Shown here: in pieces, positions 8,155-15,725 of the stretch
Layout of the letters: each line of letters begins with the position of its first letter
Numbering within the stretch: position 1 is the first letter of the stretch
From: Butyrivibrio sp.
GTDB lineage: Bacteria; Bacillota; Clostridia; Lachnospirales; Lachnospiraceae
Assembly (NCBI GenBank): GCA_015056565.1
Contig: SVGB01000004.1
Coordinates: forward strand, 1-34,874
DNA: 34,874 nucleotides
Direction: 5' to 3'
Translations under genes and position numbers: made by a program
Notes under the pieces: generated by a model
What the model was told of the DNA's origin: nothing
The model's database searches: none
The model's input: the letters and a program-made list of their open reading frames with translations, nothing else

Positions 8155-9099
8155 ATGAAATTTATCAAAGACTTTATCCCTGGAGAAAAGGTAGCTGACA
8201 TCTACATGTGTAAGCACAAGCAGGCTGCCACCACAAAAAATGGCAAGGAATACTATTCAGTTATCCTCCAGGATAAGACAGGAACTGTAGACGCCAAGGT
8301 GTGGGAGCCAGGCGGAGCAGGCATTGACGAGTTTGATGCCACTGACTGCATCGATGTTTTTGGCGAGATCACCAGCTTTAACGGAGCACTTCAGGTAAAC
8401 ATCAAAAGAGCAAGAAAGTGCAGAGAAGGCGAATATGACCTCTCGAACTTCCTTCCTGTTTCTTCAAAAGATAACGATGAGATGTACCAGGAGCTTCTTG
8501 GTATCATTGGAACCATTGAAAATCCTTACCTAAAAAAGCTTCTTGAAGAGTTCTTTATAAAAGACAGCGCATTTATAGAGGCCTTCAGAAAGTCCAGCGC
8601 TGCCAAGACTGTTCATCATAGCTTCATAGGAGGCCTTCTTGAACATACTCTAAGCGTAACAAGGCTCTGCAACTTCATGGCATCAGCTTATCCTATGCTG
8701 AAAAGAGATCTGCTTCTTACTGCAGCTATCTGCCACGACATAGGTAAAACCAGGGAGCTTTCTCTTTTCCCGGTAAATGACTACACAGACCAGGGGCAGT
8801 TCCTTGGCCACATCGTAATGGGATGCGAGATGGTTGGGGAAAAAGCAAGGAATATTGAAGGATTTCCTGAACTCTTAAAGCAGGAGCTTCAGCACTGCAT
8901 TCTTGCTCATCACGGAGAATTCGAATACGGATCTCCCAAGAAGCCAGCCCTTATGGAAGCTGTAGCCTTAAATCTTGCAGATAACACAGATGCCAAGATG
9001 GAGACCTTCACAGAAATACTGAAAAACGTCACCACTCCTGGATGGCAGGGATTCAATAAATTCTTTGAAACCAATATCTATCCTACAAAGATCGACTAA
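8155..9099 (+). CDS. yhaM: 3'-5' exoribonuclease YhaM (OB fold + HD domain)
   Basis: YhaM-family metal-dependent 3'-5' exonuclease that shortens single-stranded RNA (and DNA) ends. An N-terminal OB-fold nucleic-acid-binding domain spans about 1-90. An HD phosphohydrolase domain spans about 150-290, with metal ligands visible at His164 (GGLLEHTLSV), His194-Asp195 (AICHDIGKTREL), His219, His252-His253 (ILAHHGEF) and Asp276 (NLADNTDA). Its 314 residues match Bacillus YhaM. GAGG eight bases before the ATG supports the start. It lies 30 bases downstream of the HtrA-like gene and probably shares its promoter. A hairpin terminator follows immediately. Confidence 0.95.
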   Translation: MKFIKDFIPGEKVADIYMCKHKQAATTKNGKEYYSVILQDKTGTVDAKVWEPGGAGIDEFDATDCIDVFGEITSFNGALQVNIKRARKCREGEYDLSNFLPVSSKDNDEMYQELLGIIGTIENPYLKKLLEEFFIKDSAFIEAFRKSSAAKTVHHSFIGGLLEHTLSVTRLCNFMASAYPMLKRDLLLTAAICHDIGKTRELSLFPVNDYTDQGQFLGHIVMGCEMVGEKARNIEGFPELLKQELQHCILAHHGEFEYGSPKKPALMEAVALNLADNTDAKMETFTEILKNVTTPGWQGFNKFFETNIYPTKID

Positions 9100-9111
9100 T
9101 CCAATAAAAAG

Positions 9112-9140
9112 AGCCCAGCTATCTCAACAATAGCCGGGCT
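9112..9140. terminator. Bidirectional terminator between yhaM and the aminotransferase gene
   Basis: Arms at 9112-9122 and 9130-9140 pair over 11 positions around a seven-base loop. T runs lie on the right and A runs on the left, so it can serve both converging genes. The single non-Watson-Crick position is an A-C mismatch in plus-strand RNA but a G-U pair in minus-strand RNA, so the hairpin is slightly better for the minus-strand operon. Confidence 0.85.
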
Positions 9141-9153
9141 TTTACTTTATTCT

Positions 9154-10311
9154 TTACAGTTTACTGATAAATCTCTCAAGTCTCTCCATAGCAGCTTTAA
9201 GATTTTCCAAAGAATATGCATAGGAAACTCTTATATATCCTTCTCCGCAGTCACCAAAGGCTGTTCCGGGAACAACTGCAAGCTTCTCTTCCTTAAGAAG
9301 CCTTGTACAAAACTCGTCGCTGCTCATTCCAAACTTCTTGATGCATGGGAATACATAGAATGCTCCGTAAGGCTCAAAGCATGGAAGTCCGATCCTCTCA
9401 AATTCATTTAAGAGGTATCTGCGTCTGTGGTTGTACTGCTCGCGCATCATTGCAACGTCATCATCGCCGTTCTTAAGAGCTTCTACAGCAGCATACTGGC
9501 TGGTGGTTGGAGCGCACATGATTGCAAACTGATGGATCTTGATCATCTGCTCCATTATTTTGGCTGGTCCGCAGGCGTATCCAAGCCTCCATCCAGTCAT
9601 GGCGTAGGCCTTGGAGAAACCGTTGATGAGGATGGTCCTCTCCTTCATGCCTGGAAGGGATACGATAGATATGTGCTTGCCACTATAAGTGAGCTCTCCA
9701 TATATCTCGTCGGAGATAACATAAAGGTCTTTTTCGATAACTACCTTGGCAATCTCTTCAAGGTCCTTCTTTTCCATAATGGCGCCAGTTGGGTTATTAG
9801 GGAAAGGAAGCACTAAGATCTTGGTCTTATCTGTTACCTTCTCAAGAACTTCCTGTGCTGTGAGCCTGAAGTCGTTTTCCTCTTTAAGCTCAATTATTAC
9901 AGGAACTGCATCTGCAAGGATTGCGCAGGGTTCGTATGATACGTAGCTGGGCTGAGGGATCAAAACCTCATCTCCCTCATCTATCATGGCTCTGAGGGCA
10001 AGGTCGATAGCCTCTGAACCGCCGACTGTGATGAATATCTCTTTTAAAGGATCGTAGGTAACTCCCTGGGTCCTCTTTATGTAATTGGAAACCTCAGTCC
10101 TAAGCTCCTTAAGACCTGAGTTTGAAGTATAGAAGGTTCTTCCCTTTTCAAGAGAGTAAATACCCTCATCTCTGATATGCCAGGGAGTGTCAAAATCCGG
10201 CTCACCAACACCAAGGGATATTGCGCCTTCTGTCTCCAGAACAATATCAAAAAACTTTCTTATTCCAGATGGCTTAATATCAACCACCTTTTTTCCTATG
10301 GGGTTTCTCAT
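9154..10311 (-). CDS. PLP-dependent aminotransferase, fold type I, class I/II
   Basis: Transfers an amino group between an amino acid and a 2-oxo acid; the substrate cannot be fixed, but the best match is the aspartate/aromatic aminotransferase group (PatA/AspB-like). Visible landmarks are the N-terminal SLGVGEPDFDTP (32-43), the cofactor phosphate loop VGGSEAIDLALR (96-107), PNNPTG at 171-176, DEIY at 201-204, the Schiff-base Lys234 in GFSKAYAMTGWRLGY, and a C-terminal arginine in GYIRVSYA that would bind the substrate carboxylate. At 385 residues it is full length. Its ATG overlaps the stop of the Lrp/AsnC gene by four bases (ATGA), implying coupled translation and probable control by that regulator in response to an amino acid. 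Confidence 0.93.
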   Translation of the reverse strand: MRNPIGKKVVDIKPSGIRKFFDIVLETEGAISLGVGEPDFDTPWHIRDEGIYSLEKGRTFYTSNSGLKELRTEVSNYIKRTQGVTYDPLKEIFITVGGSEAIDLALRAMIDEGDEVLIPQPSYVSYEPCAILADAVPVIIELKEENDFRLTAQEVLEKVTDKTKILVLPFPNNPTGAIMEKKDLEEIAKVVIEKDLYVISDEIYGELTYSGKHISIVSLPGMKERTILINGFSKAYAMTGWRLGYACGPAKIMEQMIKIHQFAIMCAPTTSQYAAVEALKNGDDDVAMMREQYNHRRRYLLNEFERIGLPCFEPYGAFYVFPCIKKFGMSSDEFCTRLLKEEKLAVVPGTAFGDCGEGYIRVSYAYSLENLKAAMERLERFISKL

Positions 10312-10796
10312 GGTGAAACTATCTCCCTTGTGTCTTCATATTTTTTAGTAAGGATTGTTCCGTGGTCCTTGTATTTCTTCAAAATAAAGTGAGTAGCTGT
10401 GCTAAGTACAGTATCCAGTGTAGAGAGCTTGTTGCTCACAAATCCAGCAACCTCCTGAAGGGTCTTACCCTCGATAATGACCATAAGATCAAAGCCGCCG
10501 CTCATAAGATATACGCTTGTAACCTCAGGATACTTGTAGATCCTCTCTGCGATGGAGTCAAATCCAAGGCCCCTCTGCGGAGTAACCTTTACTTCAATAA
10601 GGGCATTTACCTTCTCAATGCTTGTCTTGGACCAGTCGACCATGGTGTGATAGCCGCAGATGATGCCCTCTTCCTCAAGGCTTCTAAGTTCGTTTGCCAC
10701 AAGTATCTCCTCAGCCCCCAAAAGAACGCTGAGCTCATGGACATCGATACGGCTGTTTTTCTCTATGATATTTAGTATCTCTTCTCTAGTACTCAT
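10308..10796 (-). CDS. Lrp/AsnC-family transcriptional regulator
   Basis: Feast/famine-type regulator that binds DNA as an oligomer and senses amino acids. The N-terminal winged helix-turn-helix spans about 1-55 and the RAM ligand/oligomerisation domain about 63-140, including the conserved GGFD at 100-103. The ATG at 10796 has GGGAG upstream. The open frame extends 40 codons further, but that stretch lacks a ribosome binding site and overlaps the promoter and the end of the previous gene, so I exclude it. The resulting 162 residues match the family length. The DNA-binding half is somewhat divergent, as in aminotransferase-linked Lrp proteins. The aminotransferase follows with a four-base overlap, so control of the pair is likely. 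Confidence 0.93.
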   Translation of the reverse strand: MSTREEILNIIEKNSRIDVHELSVLLGAEEILVANELRSLEEEGIICGYHTMVDWSKTSIEKVNALIEVKVTPQRGLGFDSIAERIYKYPEVTSVYLMSGGFDLMVIIEGKTLQEVAGFVSNKLSTLDTVLSTATHFILKKYKDHGTILTKKYEDTREIVSP

Positions 10797-10827
10797 CTTT
10801 TTCTCCCATCTCATATTTATAAACTCT

Positions 10828-10857
10828 ATGATACTACACAAATTTGCAGTTTCACAA
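10828..10857 (-). promoter_or_regulatory. Promoter for the Lrp-aminotransferase pair
   Basis: Read on the minus strand, TTGTGA (10852-10857) and TATCAT (10828-10833) are 18 bases apart. Initiation near 10821 would give a leader of about 25 bases. The -35 lies in the last codons of the upstream HypE-like gene, so the pair may be transcribed independently of it. Confidence 0.5.
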
Positions 10858-11823
10858 AAGAATTCTGTGAATCTCATCTGCCTGAGGCAGCTCCAGGAAT
10901 CTCTTCTCTTCGCCATTTACGATGACCCTGTCATTGCCATCCTGAAGAAATCCGATGGCCGCCGCATTTACGCCAATTTCATTTAAAGCCGAAATCATTT
11001 TTTCCTCATTGTCACATGCGATCAGAAGGGCTCCTCCGGATGTCAAAAAATATGGATTCGCCTCTAGAAATTCACAAACTTCAATCGTCTCCTGCCTTAT
11101 GGGGATCTTTTTTAGATCCACACTAAGTCCGGTTCCTGCTCTCTCAGCCATCTCCCAAAGAGCTGCAAATATGCCTCCTGAGGAAACGTCGTGAATTGAG
11201 CTAGCGCCGGACTTTATGGCGACTGCAGCCTCACTATTTATGGGCAAAAGAGCTTTGAATCTTTCCGCTTCTTCGATAAAAGGAACGGGATAACGCTTCT
11301 TTAGCTCTTCCTTTTTTTCTTTTGCAAGTATCGCTGTGCCCTCCAGGGCAACAAAGCCCGCTACTATAAGAGCATCTCCCGCCTTTGGTTTGCAGTCAAA
11401 TACGGGATTCTCTCCTGGGTATCCCACAGCATTAGCCGTTACAACCGGCCTTGTCACAGCACTTGTAACCTCTGTGTGTCCGCCAGCGTAGATAATGCTG
11501 CATGCTCTGGAGCCTTCAATAGCATCAGCAACTATTTTCTTTAGCTCTTTTTCCTCAGCATCAACCGGAAGAAGCACTGATAGTGTCACGTGATCCGGAA
11601 TGATGCCCTGGGATCTTAAGCTGTTTACCACTTTTACCACAGCATAATATCCAGCATCTGAAACGTCCGCCACCAAAGGAAATGTGGCGCTAAATGTCTT
11701 TTTATCATAAGAAAAAGCGCAGTCTGACCCCACAGCTGCGCTTTCAATGTTTTTATATTCTGTTCTGATCTGCTTTAAAACTGAGCGCTTAAGTGCATTC
11801 TCAGTTATCTTGCCTATCCTCAT
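10852..11823 (-). CDS. AIR synthase/HypE-like ATP-binding protein, function unknown
   Basis: Belongs by pattern to the PurM/HypE/SelD/ThiL superfamily, which uses ATP to activate acyl or amide groups. The N-terminal half (about 45-150) contains AGGHTEVT at 113-120. The C-terminal half (about 155-305) contains HDVSSGGIFAALWEMAE at 211-227 and NPYFLTSGGALLIA, a pattern closer to HypE than to PurM. It lacks the C-terminal cysteine that HypE uses to carry the cyano group (it ends HRILL), and no hydrogenase or Hyp genes are in the window. It lies 18 bases after the VanW gene, with GGAGAA before its ATG, and 55 bases before the Lrp gene. The fold is well supported; the substrate is unknown. Confidence 0.8.
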   Translation of the reverse strand: MRIGKITENALKRSVLKQIRTEYKNIESAAVGSDCAFSYDKKTFSATFPLVADVSDAGYYAVVKVVNSLRSQGIIPDHVTLSVLLPVDAEEKELKKIVADAIEGSRACSIIYAGGHTEVTSAVTRPVVTANAVGYPGENPVFDCKPKAGDALIVAGFVALEGTAILAKEKKEELKKRYPVPFIEEAERFKALLPINSEAAVAIKSGASSIHDVSSGGIFAALWEMAERAGTGLSVDLKKIPIRQETIEVCEFLEANPYFLTSGGALLIACDNEEKMISALNEIGVNAAAIGFLQDGNDRVIVNGEEKRFLELPQADEIHRILL

Positions 11824-11841
11824 GAATTCTCCAGTAAATGA

Positions 11842-13413
11842 TCAGTTAGTCTCAATAACTTCAGCTGTATCAACAGCTTCTGCCTGCTGCTGTAAAAGAG
11901 CATTGGCTGCTCCAACTGCATCTCCTACAGCCTGGGCTGCTGCCTCTTCGCCCTCTGTTCCGGCTGCTGTCCTTGCTGCTGCCAAAGCTCCAGCTACGGC
12001 CTTGACTGTACCAACATCGCCTGTTGCAATGGCTGTCTGAAGCTGTGCCACTGCAGTTGCATCAGCTCCGCCTGTTCCCACTGTGATGATCTTGGGAACC
12101 ATCTTGTAGTTACTTGAATTAACTACTTCCTTGGTGGTCTCACCATTCTCAGTAACGATCTTCCAAAGCTGAGCCTTATAACCAAGGTGAGCCGACTGGG
12201 TTCCAACATATCCAACATTCTGGGAAGGATCTGTTACAAACTGATCTGCAGAAGCTGGTGTTGTCTCTAAAACCTCGCTCTTAAAGGAAACGTGACGACC
12301 CGCATTCCTTGTCTCCACGCCGTATATTGTGAATGTAATGTGCTTGTCAGAAGTAGTATAACCCTCTATATAAATAGGATGTTCTGTGCTGTTTACGAAC
12401 TTGAAGTTCTTGCCACCTGACTCTGCTATGGCAGCGTCTGCAGATGGATCCACATAGTTGACGATCATTGAATGATTGTGTCTTTCTGTAACTTCAAGCT
12501 CCGCTAAAAGAACCGCATTGTAAAGTGTCGTTGAAACCTGGCAGATTCCTCCACCGACGCTCTCTACAACAAGTCCATTGAGGTAAGAACCTGCAGGGAA
12601 GTATCCATTAGCCTCTGTAAAAGGAGTGATGGTATCAAGAACAGAAAACTCTTCCCCAGGATAAATGGTTGAACCATCTATTAGCCTGCAGCCATTGGCC
12701 ACGTTAGCGCTTCTTGATGCTCCTGATGACTTGTAGCTTGTTGTGAATGTTCCAAGAACATCCCTTACCTTGGCAAGCTCCTCAGCACTTCCCTTTGGCT
12801 CATCTGCTTTGACGATGAGATCAACCCTTGTCTGTCCCTTGCCAAAACCATTCTGAATAAAGTTCTCTATAGCTGAAACTGATCCAGGCTGATCTACCAG
12901 ATATCCTGTCTGACCATCTGATACAACAAAGCCATCAGCAGTCTTTTTCAGGTTATAGTTTATCGTCTCCTGGTCGTACTCATCGGCGCATCTTGCAACT
13001 ATGCCTTCCAATAGCTCTTTTTCATAGCCATACTCTATATCAAATGTATAGTTGTTCTTCTCAAGATCCTTAAGTGCTTTGTACCTCTTGATGATGTTGC
13101 CCTGATGTCCAAGGGCGTATGCATCTTCAACGATACTGGTATTGCTCCAGTAAAGTCCTATATCTTCTCCTGTAAAGGAAGTCTCCCTTCCCTCACCGGC
13201 GGATAATGTGATGGTTTCAGCAGAAACCCCATCAACATACTGAGAAACCGCTGTCTCAGCGTCATCAACACTCATGCCTGAGACGTTTACTGATCCGATA
13301 TATACACCATTTGCTATCTTTCGGGCATCAGATTCTGCTGCATAGGCCTTCCCTGCTGGGAACAACAGCATTGCAAGCAAAATAAGTGCCGCGCAATTAA
13401 ATTGTTTTTTCAT
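11842..13413 (-). CDS. Secreted VanW-family protein (YoaR-like) with Ala-rich tail
   Basis: Exported cell-envelope protein. A signal peptide covers about 1-26 (KK, hydrophobic stretch, AYA cleavage region). Residues about 35-200 resemble the repeated peptidoglycan-binding domain that precedes VanW domains. The VanW domain (about 222-365) carries GGGICQVSTTLYNAVLLAEL at 287-306 and HNHSMIVNYV. A short G5-like segment follows at about 407-445 (AQLWKIVTENGETTKEVV). The final 75 or so residues are alanine-rich low complexity (LAAARTAAGTEGEEAAAQAV). VanW was named from vancomycin resistance clusters, but most members lie outside them and have no known reaction; nothing here suggests resistance. 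The ATG has GGGGAAG upstream. First gene of a minus-strand run, divergent from the 13477 gene. Confidence 0.88.
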   Translation of the reverse strand: MKKQFNCAALILLAMLLFPAGKAYAAESDARKIANGVYIGSVNVSGMSVDDAETAVSQYVDGVSAETITLSAGEGRETSFTGEDIGLYWSNTSIVEDAYALGHQGNIIKRYKALKDLEKNNYTFDIEYGYEKELLEGIVARCADEYDQETINYNLKKTADGFVVSDGQTGYLVDQPGSVSAIENFIQNGFGKGQTRVDLIVKADEPKGSAEELAKVRDVLGTFTTSYKSSGASRSANVANGCRLIDGSTIYPGEEFSVLDTITPFTEANGYFPAGSYLNGLVVESVGGGICQVSTTLYNAVLLAELEVTERHNHSMIVNYVDPSADAAIAESGGKNFKFVNSTEHPIYIEGYTTSDKHITFTIYGVETRNAGRHVSFKSEVLETTPASADQFVTDPSQNVGYVGTQSAHLGYKAQLWKIVTENGETTKEVVNSSNYKMVPKIITVGTGGADATAVAQLQTAIATGDVGTVKAVAGALAAARTAAGTEGEEAAAQAVGDAVGAANALLQQQAEAVDTAEVIETN

Positions 13414-13427
13414 AACACTTCCCCATG

Positions 13428-13436
13428 TGATATCAT
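13428..13436 (+). promoter_or_regulatory. Extended -10 promoter for the TPR-like gene
   Basis: TGATATCAT gives a TGn extended -10. A weak -35 (TTCATA) ends 14 to 17 bases before it, within the start region of the divergent VanW gene. Initiation near 13443 would leave about 34 bases of leader. Confidence 0.35.
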
Positions 13437-13476
13437 TAGATGGAATGAACCACGATTTACTGAAAGGATATTATAG

Positions 13477-14118
13477 ATGAAATTCCCTTTTTTAGCAACC
13501 TTCATATTGTTCATCGTCTTGTTCAATATCAGACTCCGTCTTGCTTCCAGAAAAGAGGAACAACAAGAAGAAAAGTTTTGGGACAGGGAGCTTCGCTCTA
13601 ACAGCGTCAGAAAGAAAAGTCTCGATACCCTTGAATATGTTCACCTTCCTTACGATCTGCTTCCCTTTGGTACCGCTGGCGATGATGAAAATCTTCAGGA
13701 AATAGAGGATGAGCTTACAGCTCTTAAGGACTTAAAAATTGTAAACTTAACCGGAATAACCAATACTGATCTTAAGCTTGAATATGGAACAGCCAATATC
13801 ACAGCACTTACTGAATACGATCAGAACTATACCTCTCTTGTAATAGCCCTCCAGAAGTGGGGTGATGCGCTTTACACTTTAGGAAGGTTTGAAGATGCAG
13901 CAAGCGTCCTTGAATTTGCAGTTAAGACCAGAACTGACATAACCGCAACCTATCGCCTTCTGATCGATATGTATAAGACAAAGCTTGGACTCAATGAACA
14001 GGAGATCCAAAGAAAACTCGATGGTCTTGTTCCCATTGCCAACAGTCTCAATTCCCTCAGCAGATCCACTATCCTAAAGCTTCTTGAGCCTTCGGATAAT
14101 GATTCTGATCCTGAATAA
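13477..14118 (+). CDS. Conserved membrane-anchored protein with TPR-like region, function unknown
   Basis: I do not recognise a named family. The N-terminus has one hydrophobic helix (about 4-20) followed by basic residues, suggesting an uncleaved anchor with the bulk in the cytoplasm (positive-inside rule). A charged segment (25-50) leads to a soluble domain. Residues about 123-167 have the WGDALYTLGRFEDAASVLEFA pattern, typical of one and a half to two tetratricopeptide repeats, which usually bind proteins. The ATG has AAAGGA eight bases upstream. The gene stands alone, divergent from the VanW gene and convergent with galT, and ends at a hairpin terminator. A scaffold role at the membrane is only a guess. 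Confidence 0.8.
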   Translation: MKFPFLATFILFIVLFNIRLRLASRKEEQQEEKFWDRELRSNSVRKKSLDTLEYVHLPYDLLPFGTAGDDENLQEIEDELTALKDLKIVNLTGITNTDLKLEYGTANITALTEYDQNYTSLVIALQKWGDALYTLGRFEDAASVLEFAVKTRTDITATYRLLIDMYKTKLGLNEQEIQRKLDGLVPIANSLNSLSRSTILKLLEPSDNDSDPE

Positions 14119-14129
14119 AACTAATAGTT

Positions 14130-14160
14130 AAGCCGCGGAAGACTATAGCTTCCACGGCTT
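14130..14160. terminator. Bidirectional terminator between the TPR-like gene and galT
   Basis: Twelve-base arms at 14130-14141 and 14149-14160 surround a seven-base loop, followed by a T-rich run on the plus strand and preceded by an A/T-rich stretch on the other side. One position is C-A in plus-strand RNA but G-U in minus-strand RNA. Confidence 0.8.
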
Positions 14161-14168
14161 TTCTTTTA

Positions 14169-15701
14169 TCAAAGGCTGCTTACAAATCTGTCAAAAGCTG
14201 CCTGTCCTTCAGGGGTGCGCTTATAAACTCCCGCATCTTCAAGGACATGCATGAATACTTCTCCAATTTCCTTCTGGATTATCTCATCTATATTGTCTTT
14301 GTTTATGCTGTCATATTTAACCTTAAACTGATCCACCCAGTCTGCGTGCTTTTCAAGGGTCTCATCAGCTCTAAGATCAACCCCTTTAAGGATAGCATCC
14401 TTAAGATCAGCCATCTCGTTCTTAAGTCTTGCAGGAAGTACTGCAAGGCCCATTACCTCAATGAGTCCGATGTTTTCCTTTTTGATGTGATGAAGCTGCG
14501 CGTGAGGATGATATACCCCAAGAGGATGCTTATCAGTAGTGATGTTGTTTCTAAGGACAAGGTCAAGCTCGTAGTTTTCGCCCCTCTTTCTTGCAATTGG
14601 GGTTATTGTGTTGTGGGGTGTTCCATCAGTTTCTGCAAAGATAAATGCCGCTTCATCTGTATAAGATCTCCACTTATTAAGGATAACATCCGCCAGCTCT
14701 ATTACTCTGTCTGAGTCCTTGGCAGACAGTCTGATAACTGACATAGGCCACTTAACTATTCCGCTCTCAACATCCTCAAAGCCTGAAACAGTGAACTTCC
14801 TCTCAACAGGAGCCTTTGCCATTGCAAATGTATAGTGTCCTCCCTGGAAGTGGTCGTGGCTAAGGATAGAACCACCAACGATTGGAAGGTCAGCATTGGA
14901 TCCAACGAAATAGTGAGGGAACTGTTTTACAAAGTCAAAGAGCTTGCAGAAGGTGTTGTGCTCGATCTTCATAGGAATGTGCTTTGAATTAAACACAATG
15001 CAGTGCTCGTTGTAATAAACGTATGGAGAATACTGGAATCCCCACTTTGAATTCTGGATAGTAACAGGGATGATCCTGTGGTTTTCTCTTGCTGGATGGT
15101 CAACTCTTCCTGAATATCCCTCATTCTCCCAGCAAAGCTGACATTTTGGATAGCCACTCTGCTTGGCATTTCTTGCAGCTGCAATAGCCTTTGGGTCCTT
15201 CTCAGGCTTGGAAAGGTTGATTGTTATATCAAGATCCCCATACTCAGTCTCTGCTGTCCACTTCATATCCTTGGAGATCCTGTAGCGCCTGATGTAATCA
15301 GTGTTTCTGGAGAAGTTATAGTAATACTCAGTAGCTGCTTCAGGGCTTACTGCATACTTCTCATTAAACTTCTTTATAATAGCGCTTGGTCTTTCAGTCA
15401 GTGCGCCCATAAGCTTTGTATCAAAAAGATCCCTGTACACAACGCTGTCATTCTCAATAAGCCCTGATGCTGCAGCGTAGTCATCAAGCTCTTTTAACAC
15501 GGCCTCTAAAAATGTACCATCATCAATAGCTGCCTGGTCTATGTTGGCTGACAGACCCTTGATCTCATCAGTATCAAACTCAGCGCTGTCCTGTCCCAAT
15601 ATGATAAGCAGGCTGTTTACTGAGTAAATAATATCTTCTTCCTCTATAAGCCCCGTCTTAAGTGCGTAAGCTACTAGATTCTTAACTGCATTAAAGTTCA
15701 T
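14169..15701 (-). CDS. galT: Galactose-1-phosphate uridylyltransferase, class II
   Basis: Leloir pathway enzyme that exchanges UMP between UDP-glucose and galactose 1-phosphate, giving UDP-galactose and glucose 1-phosphate. The 510 residues and overall pattern fit class II GalT of Bacillota, not the shorter E. coli type. The conserved SHDHFQGGHY (281-290) marks the active-site region, and YHPHAQLHHIKKENIGL near 400 is a second family block. CXXC at 187-190 (CQLC) may help bind metal. GGAGG lies before the ATG. It follows galK by 21 bases as the second gene of the operon. No galE or mutarotase is present in the window, so the UDP-galactose epimerase must be elsewhere. Confidence 0.95.
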   Translation of the reverse strand: MNFNAVKNLVAYALKTGLIEEEDIIYSVNSLLIILGQDSAEFDTDEIKGLSANIDQAAIDDGTFLEAVLKELDDYAAASGLIENDSVVYRDLFDTKLMGALTERPSAIIKKFNEKYAVSPEAATEYYYNFSRNTDYIRRYRISKDMKWTAETEYGDLDITINLSKPEKDPKAIAAARNAKQSGYPKCQLCWENEGYSGRVDHPARENHRIIPVTIQNSKWGFQYSPYVYYNEHCIVFNSKHIPMKIEHNTFCKLFDFVKQFPHYFVGSNADLPIVGGSILSHDHFQGGHYTFAMAKAPVERKFTVSGFEDVESGIVKWPMSVIRLSAKDSDRVIELADVILNKWRSYTDEAAFIFAETDGTPHNTITPIARKRGENYELDLVLRNNITTDKHPLGVYHPHAQLHHIKKENIGLIEVMGLAVLPARLKNEMADLKDAILKGVDLRADETLEKHADWVDQFKVKYDSINKDNIDEIIQKEIGEVFMHVLEDAGVYKRTPEGQAAFDRFVSSL

Positions 15702-15725
15702 GGTATTCCTCCAAAAATTTGCTGA

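Noticed and set aside
10362..10775. 137-codon plus-strand open frame opposite the Lrp gene
   Set aside because: Antisense to a well-supported regulator, with no ribosome binding site and no protein-family resemblance.
10797..10916. Forty-codon N-terminal extension of the Lrp/AsnC regulator
   Set aside because: It overlaps the predicted promoter and the end of the previous gene and has no ribosome binding site; the shorter form matches the family length.
10852..11823. Calling the PurM-like gene purM, hypE or selD
   Set aside because: The sequence lacks the HypE C-terminal cysteine and does not match the purine or selenophosphate versions closely, and the context has no purine, hydrogenase or selenium genes.
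11842..13413. VanW gene as evidence for vancomycin resistance
   Set aside because: VanW-domain proteins are widespread outside van clusters, and no vanHAX-type ligase or dehydrogenase genes are present.
14247..14714. 155-codon plus-strand open frame opposite galT
   Set aside because: Antisense shadow of a well-supported gene, with no start signal or recognisable product.
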